From Desulfovibrio sp. (lineage in GTDB: Bacteria; Desulfobacterota; Desulfovibrionia; Desulfovibrionales; Desulfovibrionaceae): a stretch of DNA of 12,761 nucleotides. Both the position numbers and the translations under genes were made by a program. How positions within the stretch are numbered: position 1 is the first letter of the stretch; every line of letters starts with the position of its first letter. The stretch spans positions 1 to 12,761 of the forward strand of contig DONZ01000076.1 in NCBI GenBank assembly GCA_003512875.1, in the 5' to 3' direction. Shown piece by piece: positions 5,723 through 12,628 of the stretch. Under the pieces are notes generated by a model that was not told where the DNA came from, made no database searches, and saw nothing but the letters and a program-made list of their open reading frames with translations.

Positions 5723-7669
5723 TTATTTGAAAAGTTTTTCTAAGCCTTTTTCAAGAAGCCTTCCGCCGTCGATAACGTCATTTCCAAGGGAATCGCCTGT
5801 ATTGAGCAAGCCTTTTCCCAATATTTGCAGTTGCTTGGATAAATCCAAGCTTACGTGCGGGTCGCCGTATGTGCCGGTGACCTTGTAGGGGAAAACCAAA
5901 CGCTGTTTTTTGAGTTCGGCGTTACCGGTTAAATTCAGGCTTTGTTTTGCCAGGTGGCTTGTTCCGTTTGCATTGAGCAGGATTGCGGAACTGTCGATAT
6001 ACGTATTTGTCGTTGAGAGCAAACCGTTTTTAATCGTAAAAGGAGCCTTCAGCGTGCTGAATTCGTATCTGTCGTTCAATTTCAGCTTGAGCTGCAAAAG
6101 GTCTGTTATGAAAGGGAGAAATTTCGTTTCGATTTTAATGCCTTTGCCGTCGATTTGTCCGCTTCCGTTCAGGGTGTTCAATGGGTCGGCGGTTTTCAGG
6201 TTTAGGGTTGATTTCACCGTAAGCTGTGCGTCCAATGGATTTTTTTCCATAAAGGCGGAAGCCCAGTTACGGGCGGTGATGCTTGGAGCGTCAAGATTGA
6301 TGCTGACCAAATCCTTTGGCGCAAGTTCCAGGTTGGCGGCAACATGAATAGGTTCGCCGCCCTTGGTGACGGTGAGGGGTTTGATGTCGATGACGGTTTC
6401 CTTATTGTTCATTCTTCCCGTGACAACGCTGTGGATGGTGTCAAGGGTGAGTTTTTCATAGGAAATGTTTTTAGCGTCGGCTGTGAGCTTGAAATTGAAA
6501 TTGCCGCTTTTTTGAGTTTGTTTTGGGGCGGTTTGCGTCCGGGCTTTGGGTGTGCTTTTTGCGCTTGTTTGGTCCTTTGCGGTTTCTTTAGGCAAATAAT
6601 CCTGAACGGCAAGATTTTCTGCGTATAAATCGGCATTGAGGAATTGTTTTGTTAAATCGTATGAACCTTTGATTGAAATAAGTCCGTTGTTCGGGTTTAA
6701 GGTTAATTTGTTTATGACAACGGTTTTTGCCGTATTTTTTATTTCCGCATTCAGCTGCATTGTTTTGGGCAGATTGTTGAAGCGCATGCCGGCTAAAAAG
6801 TTTTCTTGAATGGCAAGGGGGAAAATATCGCCGCTGACAGTGACTTCCCCTTCTTTTTTATTTCCTTTGCTCTTGAGGGTCAGGTCCGCAAAGGGGCTTT
6901 GGACTGTTCCGTCAAGTTTTTCAACCATAACCGGCGAAAGGTTCATAATGCTTTCGGCTGTGATATTAACGGGTTGGCTGAAAGGAAAGCCTTTTGCGGG
7001 GGTGAATTTAAATGTTTCGATATCGTATTCGATGCTTTGCCCCATAAAGAGAAAACTGAGTTTTGTCGCTAAATCAAAGGCGATATCCTGCTGCTTATCC
7101 TTATACGCGAGACTTCCGTTAAAATCCACGGAAGAATTTTTATTTATGCCGAAATCTTCAATTTGGGCGTTGATGTTTCGGAGCTGAACTTCCTGTGCGT
7201 TGTCTTTGTAATAAACGTTGCTGTTTGTTATGGAAATTTCGGTAGGGACAAGATCGAAAATTTCTTCTATGGATTTTGCTTGTTTCGGATTTGCGGTATC
7301 GTTTTTTACCGTTTCCGTTTTTGTCTTGTTTCCGGTGTCGACATATTTGAGGGAGAGGCTGTCAACCTTGACGGAGTTGATTTGCACCGTGCCCGAAAAG
7401 AGCTTGAAAAGGGAAACGTTGATGTCGGCATTGTCGAATGTGACGGTGTATTCGGGAGAAGTTAAGGAAGATTTCCCCGCGCTGACGGTGAGAGAGGGAA
7501 AAATGCTCAGTTTGGGCAATTTTTCCATTTCGAGTTTTGCATTGAGATTTTTTTCTAAAACTTCACTGACTTTTTGGATGATGAAATCACTTTTTGTATT
7601 CACAAAAACAGTGAGACCCCCGAAAATGAGAATAAGGACGGCGGCAAGTCCGATTAATACTTTTTTCAT
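5723..7669 (-). CDS. AsmA family protein
   Basis: AsmA-like proteins are inner-membrane-anchored periplasmic proteins linked to outer-membrane assembly and, for larger relatives, phospholipid transport across the periplasm. The 648-residue protein has one N-terminal membrane anchor (about 4-24) and then the typical AsmA start, with IIQKVSEVLEKNLNAKLEME leading into repeated beta-strand segments. Family-like features are SIFPSLTVSAGKSSL, FDNADINVSLFKLF and, near the C-terminus, the GSGQIDGKGIKIE and TYGDPHVSLDLS motifs of the AsmA-like C-terminal domain. A Thr/Lys/Gln-rich linker near 370-400 separates the N- and C-terminal halves. Length is close to E. coli AsmA (about 617). ATG at 7669 follows GAGG with about 9 bases. 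The gene is followed by a hairpin and the MucR-like regulator. Family assignment is strong; substrate is unknown. Confidence 0.9.
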   Translation of the reverse strand: MKKVLIGLAAVLILIFGGLTVFVNTKSDFIIQKVSEVLEKNLNAKLEMEKLPKLSIFPSLTVSAGKSSLTSPEYTVTFDNADINVSLFKLFSGTVQINSVKVDSLSLKYVDTGNKTKTETVKNDTANPKQAKSIEEIFDLVPTEISITNSNVYYKDNAQEVQLRNINAQIEDFGINKNSSVDFNGSLAYKDKQQDIAFDLATKLSFLFMGQSIEYDIETFKFTPAKGFPFSQPVNITAESIMNLSPVMVEKLDGTVQSPFADLTLKSKGNKKEGEVTVSGDIFPLAIQENFLAGMRFNNLPKTMQLNAEIKNTAKTVVINKLTLNPNNGLISIKGSYDLTKQFLNADLYAENLAVQDYLPKETAKDQTSAKSTPKARTQTAPKQTQKSGNFNFKLTADAKNISYEKLTLDTIHSVVTGRMNNKETVIDIKPLTVTKGGEPIHVAANLELAPKDLVSINLDAPSITARNWASAFMEKNPLDAQLTVKSTLNLKTADPLNTLNGSGQIDGKGIKIETKFLPFITDLLQLKLKLNDRYEFSTLKAPFTIKNGLLSTTNTYIDSSAILLNANGTSHLAKQSLNLTGNAELKKQRLVFPYKVTGTYGDPHVSLDLSKQLQILGKGLLNTGDSLGNDVIDGGRLLEKGLEKLFK

Positions 7670-7706
7670 ACTTAAAACCTCATAGGCATATTATTTATGA
7701 TACTTA

Positions 7707-7735
7707 TCAATAACCTATTCTTTATGGCGTGTCAA
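7707..7735 (-). promoter_or_regulatory. Possible promoter for the AsmA gene
   Basis: On the minus strand a perfect -35 TTGACA (7735-7730) is followed after 17 bases by a poor -10, TATTGA (7712-7707). The spacer and -10 overlap one copy of the ATAGGTTAT motif, so a repressor bound there would block polymerase. The weak -10 lowers confidence. Confidence 0.45.
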
Positions 7736-7770
7736 AATAATTATGGGTTGTCATTATAATTATAGGTTAT
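7710..7770. repeat. Three copies of an ATRGGTTRT motif in the divergent AsmA / tRNA-Lys region
   Basis: ATAGGTTAT occurs exactly at 7762-7770 on the plus strand and at 7710-7718 on the minus strand, forming a widely spaced inverted pair. A third copy with two changes, ATGGGTTGT, lies at 7743-7751 on the plus strand. The two plus-strand copies share the longer pattern TATRGGTTRTCATT and repeat 19 bases apart, close to two helical turns, so both would face the same side of the DNA. The layout looks like an operator array, but in AT-rich DNA short matches can be accidental. Confidence 0.5.
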
Positions 7771-7831
7771 CATTGGATAATTTTAAAAAAACGGGAAAAA
7801 TAAAAAATAATGAAAAGAAATATTTTTTTGC

Positions 7832-7858
7832 TTGACTTCGTACTTTGCTTGATATAAA
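7832..7858 (+). promoter_or_regulatory. Probable sigma-70 promoter of the tRNA-Lys pair
   Basis: TTGACT (7832-7837, five of six) and TATAAA (7853-7858, five of six) are separated by 15 bases, two short of optimum. The tRNA begins 14 bases after the -10, a normal distance for a stable RNA leader. Confidence 0.6.
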
Positions 7859-7872
7859 AGGAATGTTCCGCA

Positions 7873-7948
7873 GGGGTGTTAACTCAGTAGGTAGAGTACC
7901 TGCCTTTTAAGCAGAGAGTCGCAGGTTCGAATCCTGCACACCCCACCA
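7873..7948 (+). tRNA. tRNA-Lys (anticodon UUU), copy 1
   Basis: A 76-base tRNA with encoded CCA. Acceptor GGGGTGT pairs with ACACCCC, the D stem is ACTC/GAGT, loop CTTTTAA gives anticodon TTT, and the T arm is GCAGG-TTCGAAT-CCTGC. The anticodon stem has a C27.A43 mismatch and the D stem an A10-U25 pair, both also present in copy 2, so they are not sequencing noise. Confidence 0.97.
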
Positions 7949-7960
7949 TAAAGCCGATTG

Positions 7961-8010
7961 CGGAATAACGGCATATGCTGTTGCGGCGGTTTTATTCCGT
8001 TTTATTTTTT
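7961..8010 (+). terminator. Terminator-like hairpin between the two tRNA-Lys genes
   Basis: CGGAATAA (7961-7968) pairs with TTATTCCG (7992-7999) around a 23-base loop that can fold further. It is followed by TTTTATTTTTT. It resembles a rho-independent terminator for copy 1, though the large loop makes it weaker than the hairpin after copy 2. It could also serve as a processing structure in a joint precursor. Confidence 0.5.
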
Positions 8011-8018
8011 GTGACTTC

Positions 8019-8094
8019 GGGGTGTTAACTCAGTAGGTAGAGTACCTGCCTTTTAAGCAGAGAGTCGCAGGTTCGAATCCTGCACACCCCACCA
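8019..8094 (+). tRNA. tRNA-Lys (anticodon UUU), copy 2
   Basis: Identical over all 76 bases to the copy at 7873-7948, including the encoded CCA and the C27.A43 mismatch. The identity stops at the tRNA ends, so flanking DNA is not part of the duplication. No -35/-10 pair is evident in the 70-base spacer, which suggests transcription from the promoter at 7832. Confidence 0.97.
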
Positions 8095-8100
8095 TTTGAC

Positions 8101-8124
8101 CCACCGTCCAGGTGGCTTTTTTTT
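8101..8124 (+). terminator. Terminator after the tRNA-Lys pair
   Basis: CCACC-GTCCA-GGTGG forms a compact GC-rich 5-base-pair stem, followed after one C by eight T residues (8117-8124). It ends the tRNA unit before the glycosyltransferase operon. Confidence 0.75.
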
Positions 8125-8143
8125 ATTTTTCATTTTTTTTAAT

Positions 8144-8172
8144 TTGTCTTTCTTTTCTCTTCTTTGTATACT
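8144..8172 (+). promoter_or_regulatory. Probable sigma-70 promoter of the glycosyltransferase-rmlBAC operon
   Basis: TTGTCT (8144-8149, four of six) and TATACT (8167-8172, five of six) are exactly 17 bases apart. The predicted start near 8179 lies just before the GAGGAG ribosome-binding site at 8184-8189, giving a short leader. It sits between the tRNA terminator and the first gene, where a promoter is expected. Confidence 0.6.
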
Positions 8173-8198
8173 TCTTCTTTAGCGAGGAGAAAAGTATC

Positions 8199-9113
8199 TT
8201 GTTGATCCATTCCGTTGTCCTGACTGTTTACAATGCACCTTTCGATGTGGACCTTTGTCTGCGGTCGTTGGCAAGTTCGCTTGATTTTTTGCAGGTTGAA
8301 CTTATTCTTGTCGATGATGCGTCAAAACAGGAAACCCAGAAAATATTGGACGATTTTATTGCGCAGTACCCGCAAGCCGTTCTTGTGCGCCATGCGGAAA
8401 ACAAGGGATACCTCCATTCCGTGAACGATGGAATACGCCATGCCCATGGCGATATCGTAACCTTATTGAACAGCGATACGTTTATTCCCGCCGGTTTTAG
8501 CGACCGTATTTTGGCATGTTTCGCAAGTTCCGGGCAAATCGGTGTCGCAAGCCCCGTCCTGTCGCACGGAAATCCTTTTTCCGTGCCGATTGCGAAACGG
8601 ATGAAACAGGAATTTAATAGCGGCACCTTGCCGGTTTTAATGGATGTTATTGATAAGAAAGCAAAAAACATCGTTCCGCGGTATCCGGATATCGTTTTTC
8701 CCGACGGGGCATGTTTTTCCATACGCCGCAGCTGTTTGGAAAAAGTCGGAAATTTTAGGGAAGAATACAGTCCGGGCTATTTTGAAGAGCTGGATTTTTG
8801 CATGCGCGCCCATAAAAACGGTTTTCGCTGTGTTTTTATCGAAAATCTTTATGTTTATCATAAATCTCATGCGTCTTTCGGAAAAAAGAGGACAAATGAA
8901 TATATGGCTCGGAATAAAAAACGTTTTTATGATGATTGGGGGCTGGAATATAAGCGGTTAAGCGCGTTGTATCCTAAAAAACAGCATAAAAAACGTGTTT
9001 TTTGTTCTTTTTATTCTTTTGGTTATTATCTTTTTGTGGAAAGCCTTTTAAAGGTTTCGCGGATTATTCCGGTTTCTTCTGTCCGCAGAAAAATTCGTGC
9101 TTTATATCAATAA
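8199..9113 (+). CDS. Glycosyltransferase family 2 protein, rhamnosyltransferase-like
   Basis: A GT-A fold transferase expected to move a sugar from a nucleotide donor onto a growing cell-surface polysaccharide at the cytoplasmic membrane face. The 304-residue protein has the N-terminal strand VVLTVYNAPF (6-15), the donor-binding VDDAS (38-42), NKGYLHSVNDGI (68-79), the metal-binding NSD (91-93), PDGACFSIRR (168-177) and the acceptor-side FEELDFCMRAHKNGF (195-209). The C-terminus has a weakly hydrophobic stretch (about 267-292) that may sit on the membrane. The start is a TTG at 8199, 9 bases after AGGAG. An upstream in-frame GTG at 8112 would begin inside the tRNA terminator and upstream of the promoter, so it is rejected. 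It is first in the operon, 13 bases before rmlB; a dTDP-rhamnose donor is inferred from that, not proven. Confidence 0.87.
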   Translation: MLIHSVVLTVYNAPFDVDLCLRSLASSLDFLQVELILVDDASKQETQKILDDFIAQYPQAVLVRHAENKGYLHSVNDGIRHAHGDIVTLLNSDTFIPAGFSDRILACFASSGQIGVASPVLSHGNPFSVPIAKRMKQEFNSGTLPVLMDVIDKKAKNIVPRYPDIVFPDGACFSIRRSCLEKVGNFREEYSPGYFEELDFCMRAHKNGFRCVFIENLYVYHKSHASFGKKRTNEYMARNKKRFYDDWGLEYKRLSALYPKKQHKKRVFCSFYSFGYYLFVESLLKVSRIIPVSSVRRKIRALYQ

Positions 9114-9126
9114 GAATGGTGAAAAT

Positions 9127-10194
9127 ATGAAAACAATTTTAGTAACCGGCGGGGCGGGTTTTATTGGTTCTTGCTATGTGCTTATGGCTGTCGCCATGGG
9201 TTATCGGGTCATTAATTTGGATAAATTGACCTATTCCGGAAACCTGGACAACCTTGCAAGTCTTAAAGGGAATGACAGGCATGTCTTCGTGCGGGGCGAC
9301 ATCGGCAATTATGAGCTTGTGCAATATCTTTGCAAGGAATATGCGCCGCAGTATGTTGTGAATTTCGCAGCCGAAAGCCATGTGGACAGATCCATTCTCG
9401 ACCCTGAAGCCTTTGTGCGGACCAATGTTTTGGGAACATGCGCTTTGCTGCGGGCGGTAAAGGAATGGCACGCATCTTTGGACAAGGAAAGCGCGGCATA
9501 TAAAGATTTTCGTTTTTTGCATGTTTCGACGGACGAAGTTTTCGGCGCATTGAAACCTGCGGACCCGGCTTTTACGGAAAAAACGGCTTTTGCTCCCAAC
9601 AGCCCGTATTCCGCGAGCAAGGCTTCCAGTGACCATTTTGTGCGCGCATATCATGAAACCTACGGGTTGCCCTGTTTGATTACAAACTGTTCAAATAATT
9701 ACGGACCAAGGCAATTTCCGGAAAAGCTCATTCCTCTTGTGACGCTTAATGCTTTGAAAAGAGGAACACTTCCGGTTTACGGCAAGGGGGAAAATATCCG
9801 CGATTGGCTTCATGTGGAAGATCACTGCGAAGCGATACATTTGGTTTTGACAAAAGGTACGGTTGGGGAAACCTATTGTATCGGCGGAAACAGTGAAAAA
9901 AGCAATATCGAGGTTGTAAAAGCCATTTGCGCGGTATTGGATGAACTGCGTCCCCATGAAGACGGAAAATATGAAACATTGATTCAATTTGTCACAGACA
10001 GGCTGGGGCACGATTTCCGCTATGCCATCGACTGCTCGAAAATACGGAATGAACTGGGCTGGAAACCGAAGCATAATTTTCAGGAAGGATTGGCGGAAAC
10101 TGTCAAATGGTATTTGGAAAACAGCGCATGGGTTGAAAACGTCCAAAGCGGAGAATACCGCCGTTGGCTGGAAAAAAATTACACCGGCAGATAA
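9127..10194 (+). CDS. rmlB: dTDP-glucose 4,6-dehydratase
   Basis: RmlB converts dTDP-glucose to dTDP-4-dehydro-6-deoxyglucose, the second step of dTDP-rhamnose synthesis, using tightly bound NAD. The 355-residue protein has the Rossmann motif TGGAGFIG (7-14), NLDKLTYSGNLDNL (30-43), AESHVDRSI (82-90), the catalytic STDEVFG (134-140) with the Asp-Glu pair that drives dehydration, and the YSASK (161-165) Tyr/Lys of the short-chain dehydrogenase family. NNYGPRQFPEKLIPL and YGKGENIRDWLHVEDH are also characteristic of RmlB. The ATG at 9127 has GGTGA about 6 bases upstream; a TTG ten codons earlier would overlap the preceding gene and is not needed. rmlA follows after 12 bases. Confidence 0.96.
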   Translation: MKTILVTGGAGFIGSCYVLMAVAMGYRVINLDKLTYSGNLDNLASLKGNDRHVFVRGDIGNYELVQYLCKEYAPQYVVNFAAESHVDRSILDPEAFVRTNVLGTCALLRAVKEWHASLDKESAAYKDFRFLHVSTDEVFGALKPADPAFTEKTAFAPNSPYSASKASSDHFVRAYHETYGLPCLITNCSNNYGPRQFPEKLIPLVTLNALKRGTLPVYGKGENIRDWLHVEDHCEAIHLVLTKGTVGETYCIGGNSEKSNIEVVKAICAVLDELRPHEDGKYETLIQFVTDRLGHDFRYAIDCSKIRNELGWKPKHNFQEGLAETVKWYLENSAWVENVQSGEYRRWLEKNYTGR

Positions 10195-10206
10195 GAGGCT
10201 AGGAAC

Positions 10207-11088
10207 ATGAAAGAATGGATAGGCATCATTTTAGCAGGCGGTTCCGGAACAAGGCTGTATCCCATGACGAAAAGCGTAAGCAAACAGCTCATGCCGATTT
10301 ACGACAAGCCTATGGTTTATTATCCGTTATCTGTGCTCATGCAGGTAAAAATCCGTGAAATCGTCATTATTTCAACTCCTGAACATTTGCCGCTTTATCA
10401 GGCTTTGCTTGGTGACGGTAAGGATTACGGCTGTATTTTCCATTATGTGGTTCAGGAAAAACCCGAAGGGCTTGCGCAGGCTTTTTTGCTCACGGAGCGG
10501 TATATCAAAGGAAAAAATACCTGCCTTATTTTGGGGGATAACGTTTTCTTCGGCACAGGACTTATCGCCAGGGCGGGCAATGCCAAGAAAAAAGACTGCG
10601 GGGCAACGGTTTTCGGATATCACGTGAACGACCCGGAACGGTATGGGGTTGTTGAATTCGATAAAAACCACAAAGTCATCAGCATTGAAGAAAAGCCCCG
10701 AAAACCGAAATCGAATTACGCCGTTACGGGTTTGTATTTTTATGATGAAGAAGTGCTTGACATTGCAAAATCCATTAAGCCTTCCGCCCGCGGTGAACTG
10801 GAAATCACGGATGTGAATAAACGGTATTTGGAAAAGCAAAAGTTGAATGTCGAGCTTCTCGGACGCGGAATTGCGTGGCTTGATACGGGAACGCACGAAT
10901 CATTGCTTGAGGCGAGTTCCTTCGTCCATGCAGTGGAAAAGCGCCAAGGCTTGAAAATCGCCTGTATTGAAGAAATCGCATGGAGAAACGGCTATATTAC
11001 GGGTGAAGATGTTTTGCGTCTTGCCAAACCAATGGAAAAAAATGATTACGGGCAATATTTAATCCAACTGATAAAGGGCAGCGAATAG
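10207..11088 (+). CDS. rmlA: Glucose-1-phosphate thymidylyltransferase
   Basis: RmlA makes dTDP-glucose from dTTP and glucose-1-phosphate, the committing step of the pathway, and is normally inhibited by dTDP-rhamnose. The 293-residue protein, the usual length, shows the nucleotide-binding [14 protein letters not shown] (8-21), [20 protein letters not shown] (26-45), [12 protein letters not shown] (82-93), LILGDN with metal-binding Asp111, EEKP (161-164), GELEITDVN (196-204) and WLDTGTH with the second metal-binding Asp226. ATG at 10207 is preceded by GAGG about 9 bases away. It sits between rmlB and rmlC with gaps of 12 and 9 bases. Confidence 0.96.
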   Translation: MKEWIGIILAGGSGTRLYPMTKSVSKQLMPIYDKPMVYYPLSVLMQVKIREIVIISTPEHLPLYQALLGDGKDYGCIFHYVVQEKPEGLAQAFLLTERYIKGKNTCLILGDNVFFGTGLIARAGNAKKKDCGATVFGYHVNDPERYGVVEFDKNHKVISIEEKPRKPKSNYAVTGLYFYDEEVLDIAKSIKPSARGELEITDVNKRYLEKQKLNVELLGRGIAWLDTGTHESLLEASSFVHAVEKRQGLKIACIEEIAWRNGYITGEDVLRLAKPMEKNDYGQYLIQLIKGSE

Positions 11089-11097
11089 AGGTTGAGA

Positions 11098-11643
11098 ATG
11101 GAATTTGAGCAAAGTCCTATCCAAGGCGTCATTCTTATAAAACCAAAAGTTTTTGGCGATAATCGGGGGCTTTTTGTCGAAACATGGCAAAAAGAACGTT
11201 ATGAGGAAATCGGTATAACATATCCTTTTGTGCAGGATAATCATTCGCGTTCCGTATACGGGGTGTTGCGGGGGCTGCATTATCAGAGGGAACATGCGCA
11301 GGGCAAACTGGTTTCCGTTTCCTTAGGTTCCGTGTATGATGTGGCTGTCGATATCCGCTCGGACTCGCCTACTTTCGGCAAGTGGTACGGGGTGGAGCTT
11401 TCTGCGGAAAATCAATGGCAGCTTTGGATTGAACCGGGGCTCGCCCATGGCTTCGCCGTGACAAGCGAAACGGCCCATTTCCATTATAAATGCACGGATT
11501 ATTATTTTCCGCAATACGAGGCGGGCATCCATTTCGCCGATCCTGATCTGGCTATCGACTGGAAGATATCATCTCCTGTTTTGTCTGAAAAGGATAAGGT
11601 TGCCCCTTCTTTTAAACAGTTTTGCCGGGCATTGGGCTTGTAA
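11098..11643 (+). CDS. rmlC: dTDP-4-dehydrorhamnose 3,5-epimerase
   Basis: RmlC epimerises C3 and C5 of dTDP-4-dehydro-6-deoxyglucose, giving dTDP-4-dehydrorhamnose. The 181-residue cupin protein carries PKVFGDNRGLFVETW (16-30), QDNHS (46-50), VLRGLHYQ (56-63) with catalytic base His61 and substrate-binding Arg58, GSVYDVAVDIR (77-87), EPGLAHGFAV (112-121), the tyrosine-rich YKCTDYY (130-136) supplying the catalytic acid, and LSEKD (162-166). ATG at 11098 with AGAGGT about 6 bases upstream is preferred to a TTG two codons earlier. The next gene starts one base after the stop. rmlD, the reductase that completes dTDP-rhamnose, does not follow. Confidence 0.95.
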   Translation: MEFEQSPIQGVILIKPKVFGDNRGLFVETWQKERYEEIGITYPFVQDNHSRSVYGVLRGLHYQREHAQGKLVSVSLGSVYDVAVDIRSDSPTFGKWYGVELSAENQWQLWIEPGLAHGFAVTSETAHFHYKCTDYYFPQYEAGIHFADPDLAIDWKISSPVLSEKDKVAPSFKQFCRALGL

Positions 11644-11644
11644 A

Positions 11645-12625
11645 ATGCATGCTTCCGTTTTATCCTGCTGGGCTGTTGACGGGCTGACGCAAAAGGTCTT
11701 GGCGGGAAATTGCTTATCGAAGCGGGAAATACTTTCCCTCGCCCGTGCGGATTGCGGATATTTGGCGAAACAGGCGAATGCGGTCCGCCGTTTTTTCTGT
11801 GGTGACAGGGTTGATATTTGCTGCATTGTCAATGCGAAAAGCGGGCGCTGTTCAGAGGACTGCAAGTTTTGCGCACAGTCTTCTTTTTATCAGACCGGCG
11901 CTGAAGAATATGCGTTGCTGCCGGAAGATGTTCTCGTTGAAAATGCTAAAAAAGCGGAACAAGCGAAAATCGGAAGATATTCCCTTGTCTGTTCCGGAAG
12001 AAGCCCCGGCGGAGCGGATTTGCAGAAGCTTGCCTCTTGTTTGAAGCGGATAAAAGAAACGGCGAAGGTTTCTTGCTGCGCTTCCCTCGGCTTGCTGGAT
12101 AAGGATGCCTATTTGCTGCTGAAACAGCATGGGCTTGAGCGGGTGCATAATAACTTGGAAAGTTCGGAAACGTTTTTCGCCAAGGTCTGCACGACGCATG
12201 GTTTTGCCGATAAGCTAAGGACGATACGCCTTGCCAAGGAATGCGGTTTGGAAGTGTGCAGCGGCGGCATTTGGGGGCTTGGAGAAAGCTTGGAGGACAG
12301 AATCGACATGGCTTTTTCCCTTTCGGGATTGGGAATTTCTTCTGTTCCTGTCAATATTTTATTTCCTGTCCAAGGAACGCCCTTTGAGCGGAACGAGCCG
12401 TTAAGCTATGATGAGATTGTTCTTTCCCTCGCCCTGTACCGTTTTATTCTGCCCAAAGCGTATTTGCGGCTTGCAGGCGGCAGGAAACTGCTGCCGGATA
12501 AGGGCAGGCGTTGTTTCGAAAGCGGTGCGAACGCCCTCATTACCGGTGATATGCTGACCACGCAGGGCATTGGCGCGGAAGAAGACAAAACCATGCTTAA
12601 ATCGCTCGGCTTTTTGGTGGAGTAA
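11645..12625 (+). CDS. bioB: Biotin synthase
   Basis: BioB is a radical SAM enzyme that inserts sulfur into dethiobiotin. The 326-residue protein has the 4Fe-4S motif C69-x3-C73-x2-C76 in RCSEDCKFCAQ. All four ligands of the sacrificial 2Fe-2S cluster are also visible: Cys116 (LVCSGR), Cys145 (CCASLG), Cys205 (VCSGG) and Arg280 (LRLAGGR). HNNLESS (168-174), CTTHGF (182-187) and GIWGLGES (208-215) are further family signatures. ATG at 11645 lies one base after the rmlC stop with only a weak Shine-Dalgarno, so it may depend on translation of rmlC. An upstream TTG at 11600 would overlap rmlC by 44 bases and is rejected. No other biotin gene is in the window. Confidence 0.94.
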   Translation: MHASVLSCWAVDGLTQKVLAGNCLSKREILSLARADCGYLAKQANAVRRFFCGDRVDICCIVNAKSGRCSEDCKFCAQSSFYQTGAEEYALLPEDVLVENAKKAEQAKIGRYSLVCSGRSPGGADLQKLASCLKRIKETAKVSCCASLGLLDKDAYLLLKQHGLERVHNNLESSETFFAKVCTTHGFADKLRTIRLAKECGLEVCSGGIWGLGESLEDRIDMAFSLSGLGISSVPVNILFPVQGTPFERNEPLSYDEIVLSLALYRFILPKAYLRLAGGRKLLPDKGRRCFESGANALITGDMLTTQGIGAEEDKTMLKSLGFLVE

Positions 12626-12628
12626 GAA

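Noticed and set aside
7873..8094. Tandem tRNA-Lys repeat as an att-site pair of an integrated element
   Set aside because: Both copies are complete with CCA, only 70 bases lie between them, and no integrase is present. Duplication of a tRNA gene is the simpler explanation.
8112..8198. N-terminal hydrophobic extension of the glycosyltransferase (possible signal anchor)
   Set aside because: The codons are the T-run of the tRNA terminator and promoter DNA. The only good ribosome-binding site, GAGGAG, points to the TTG at 8199.
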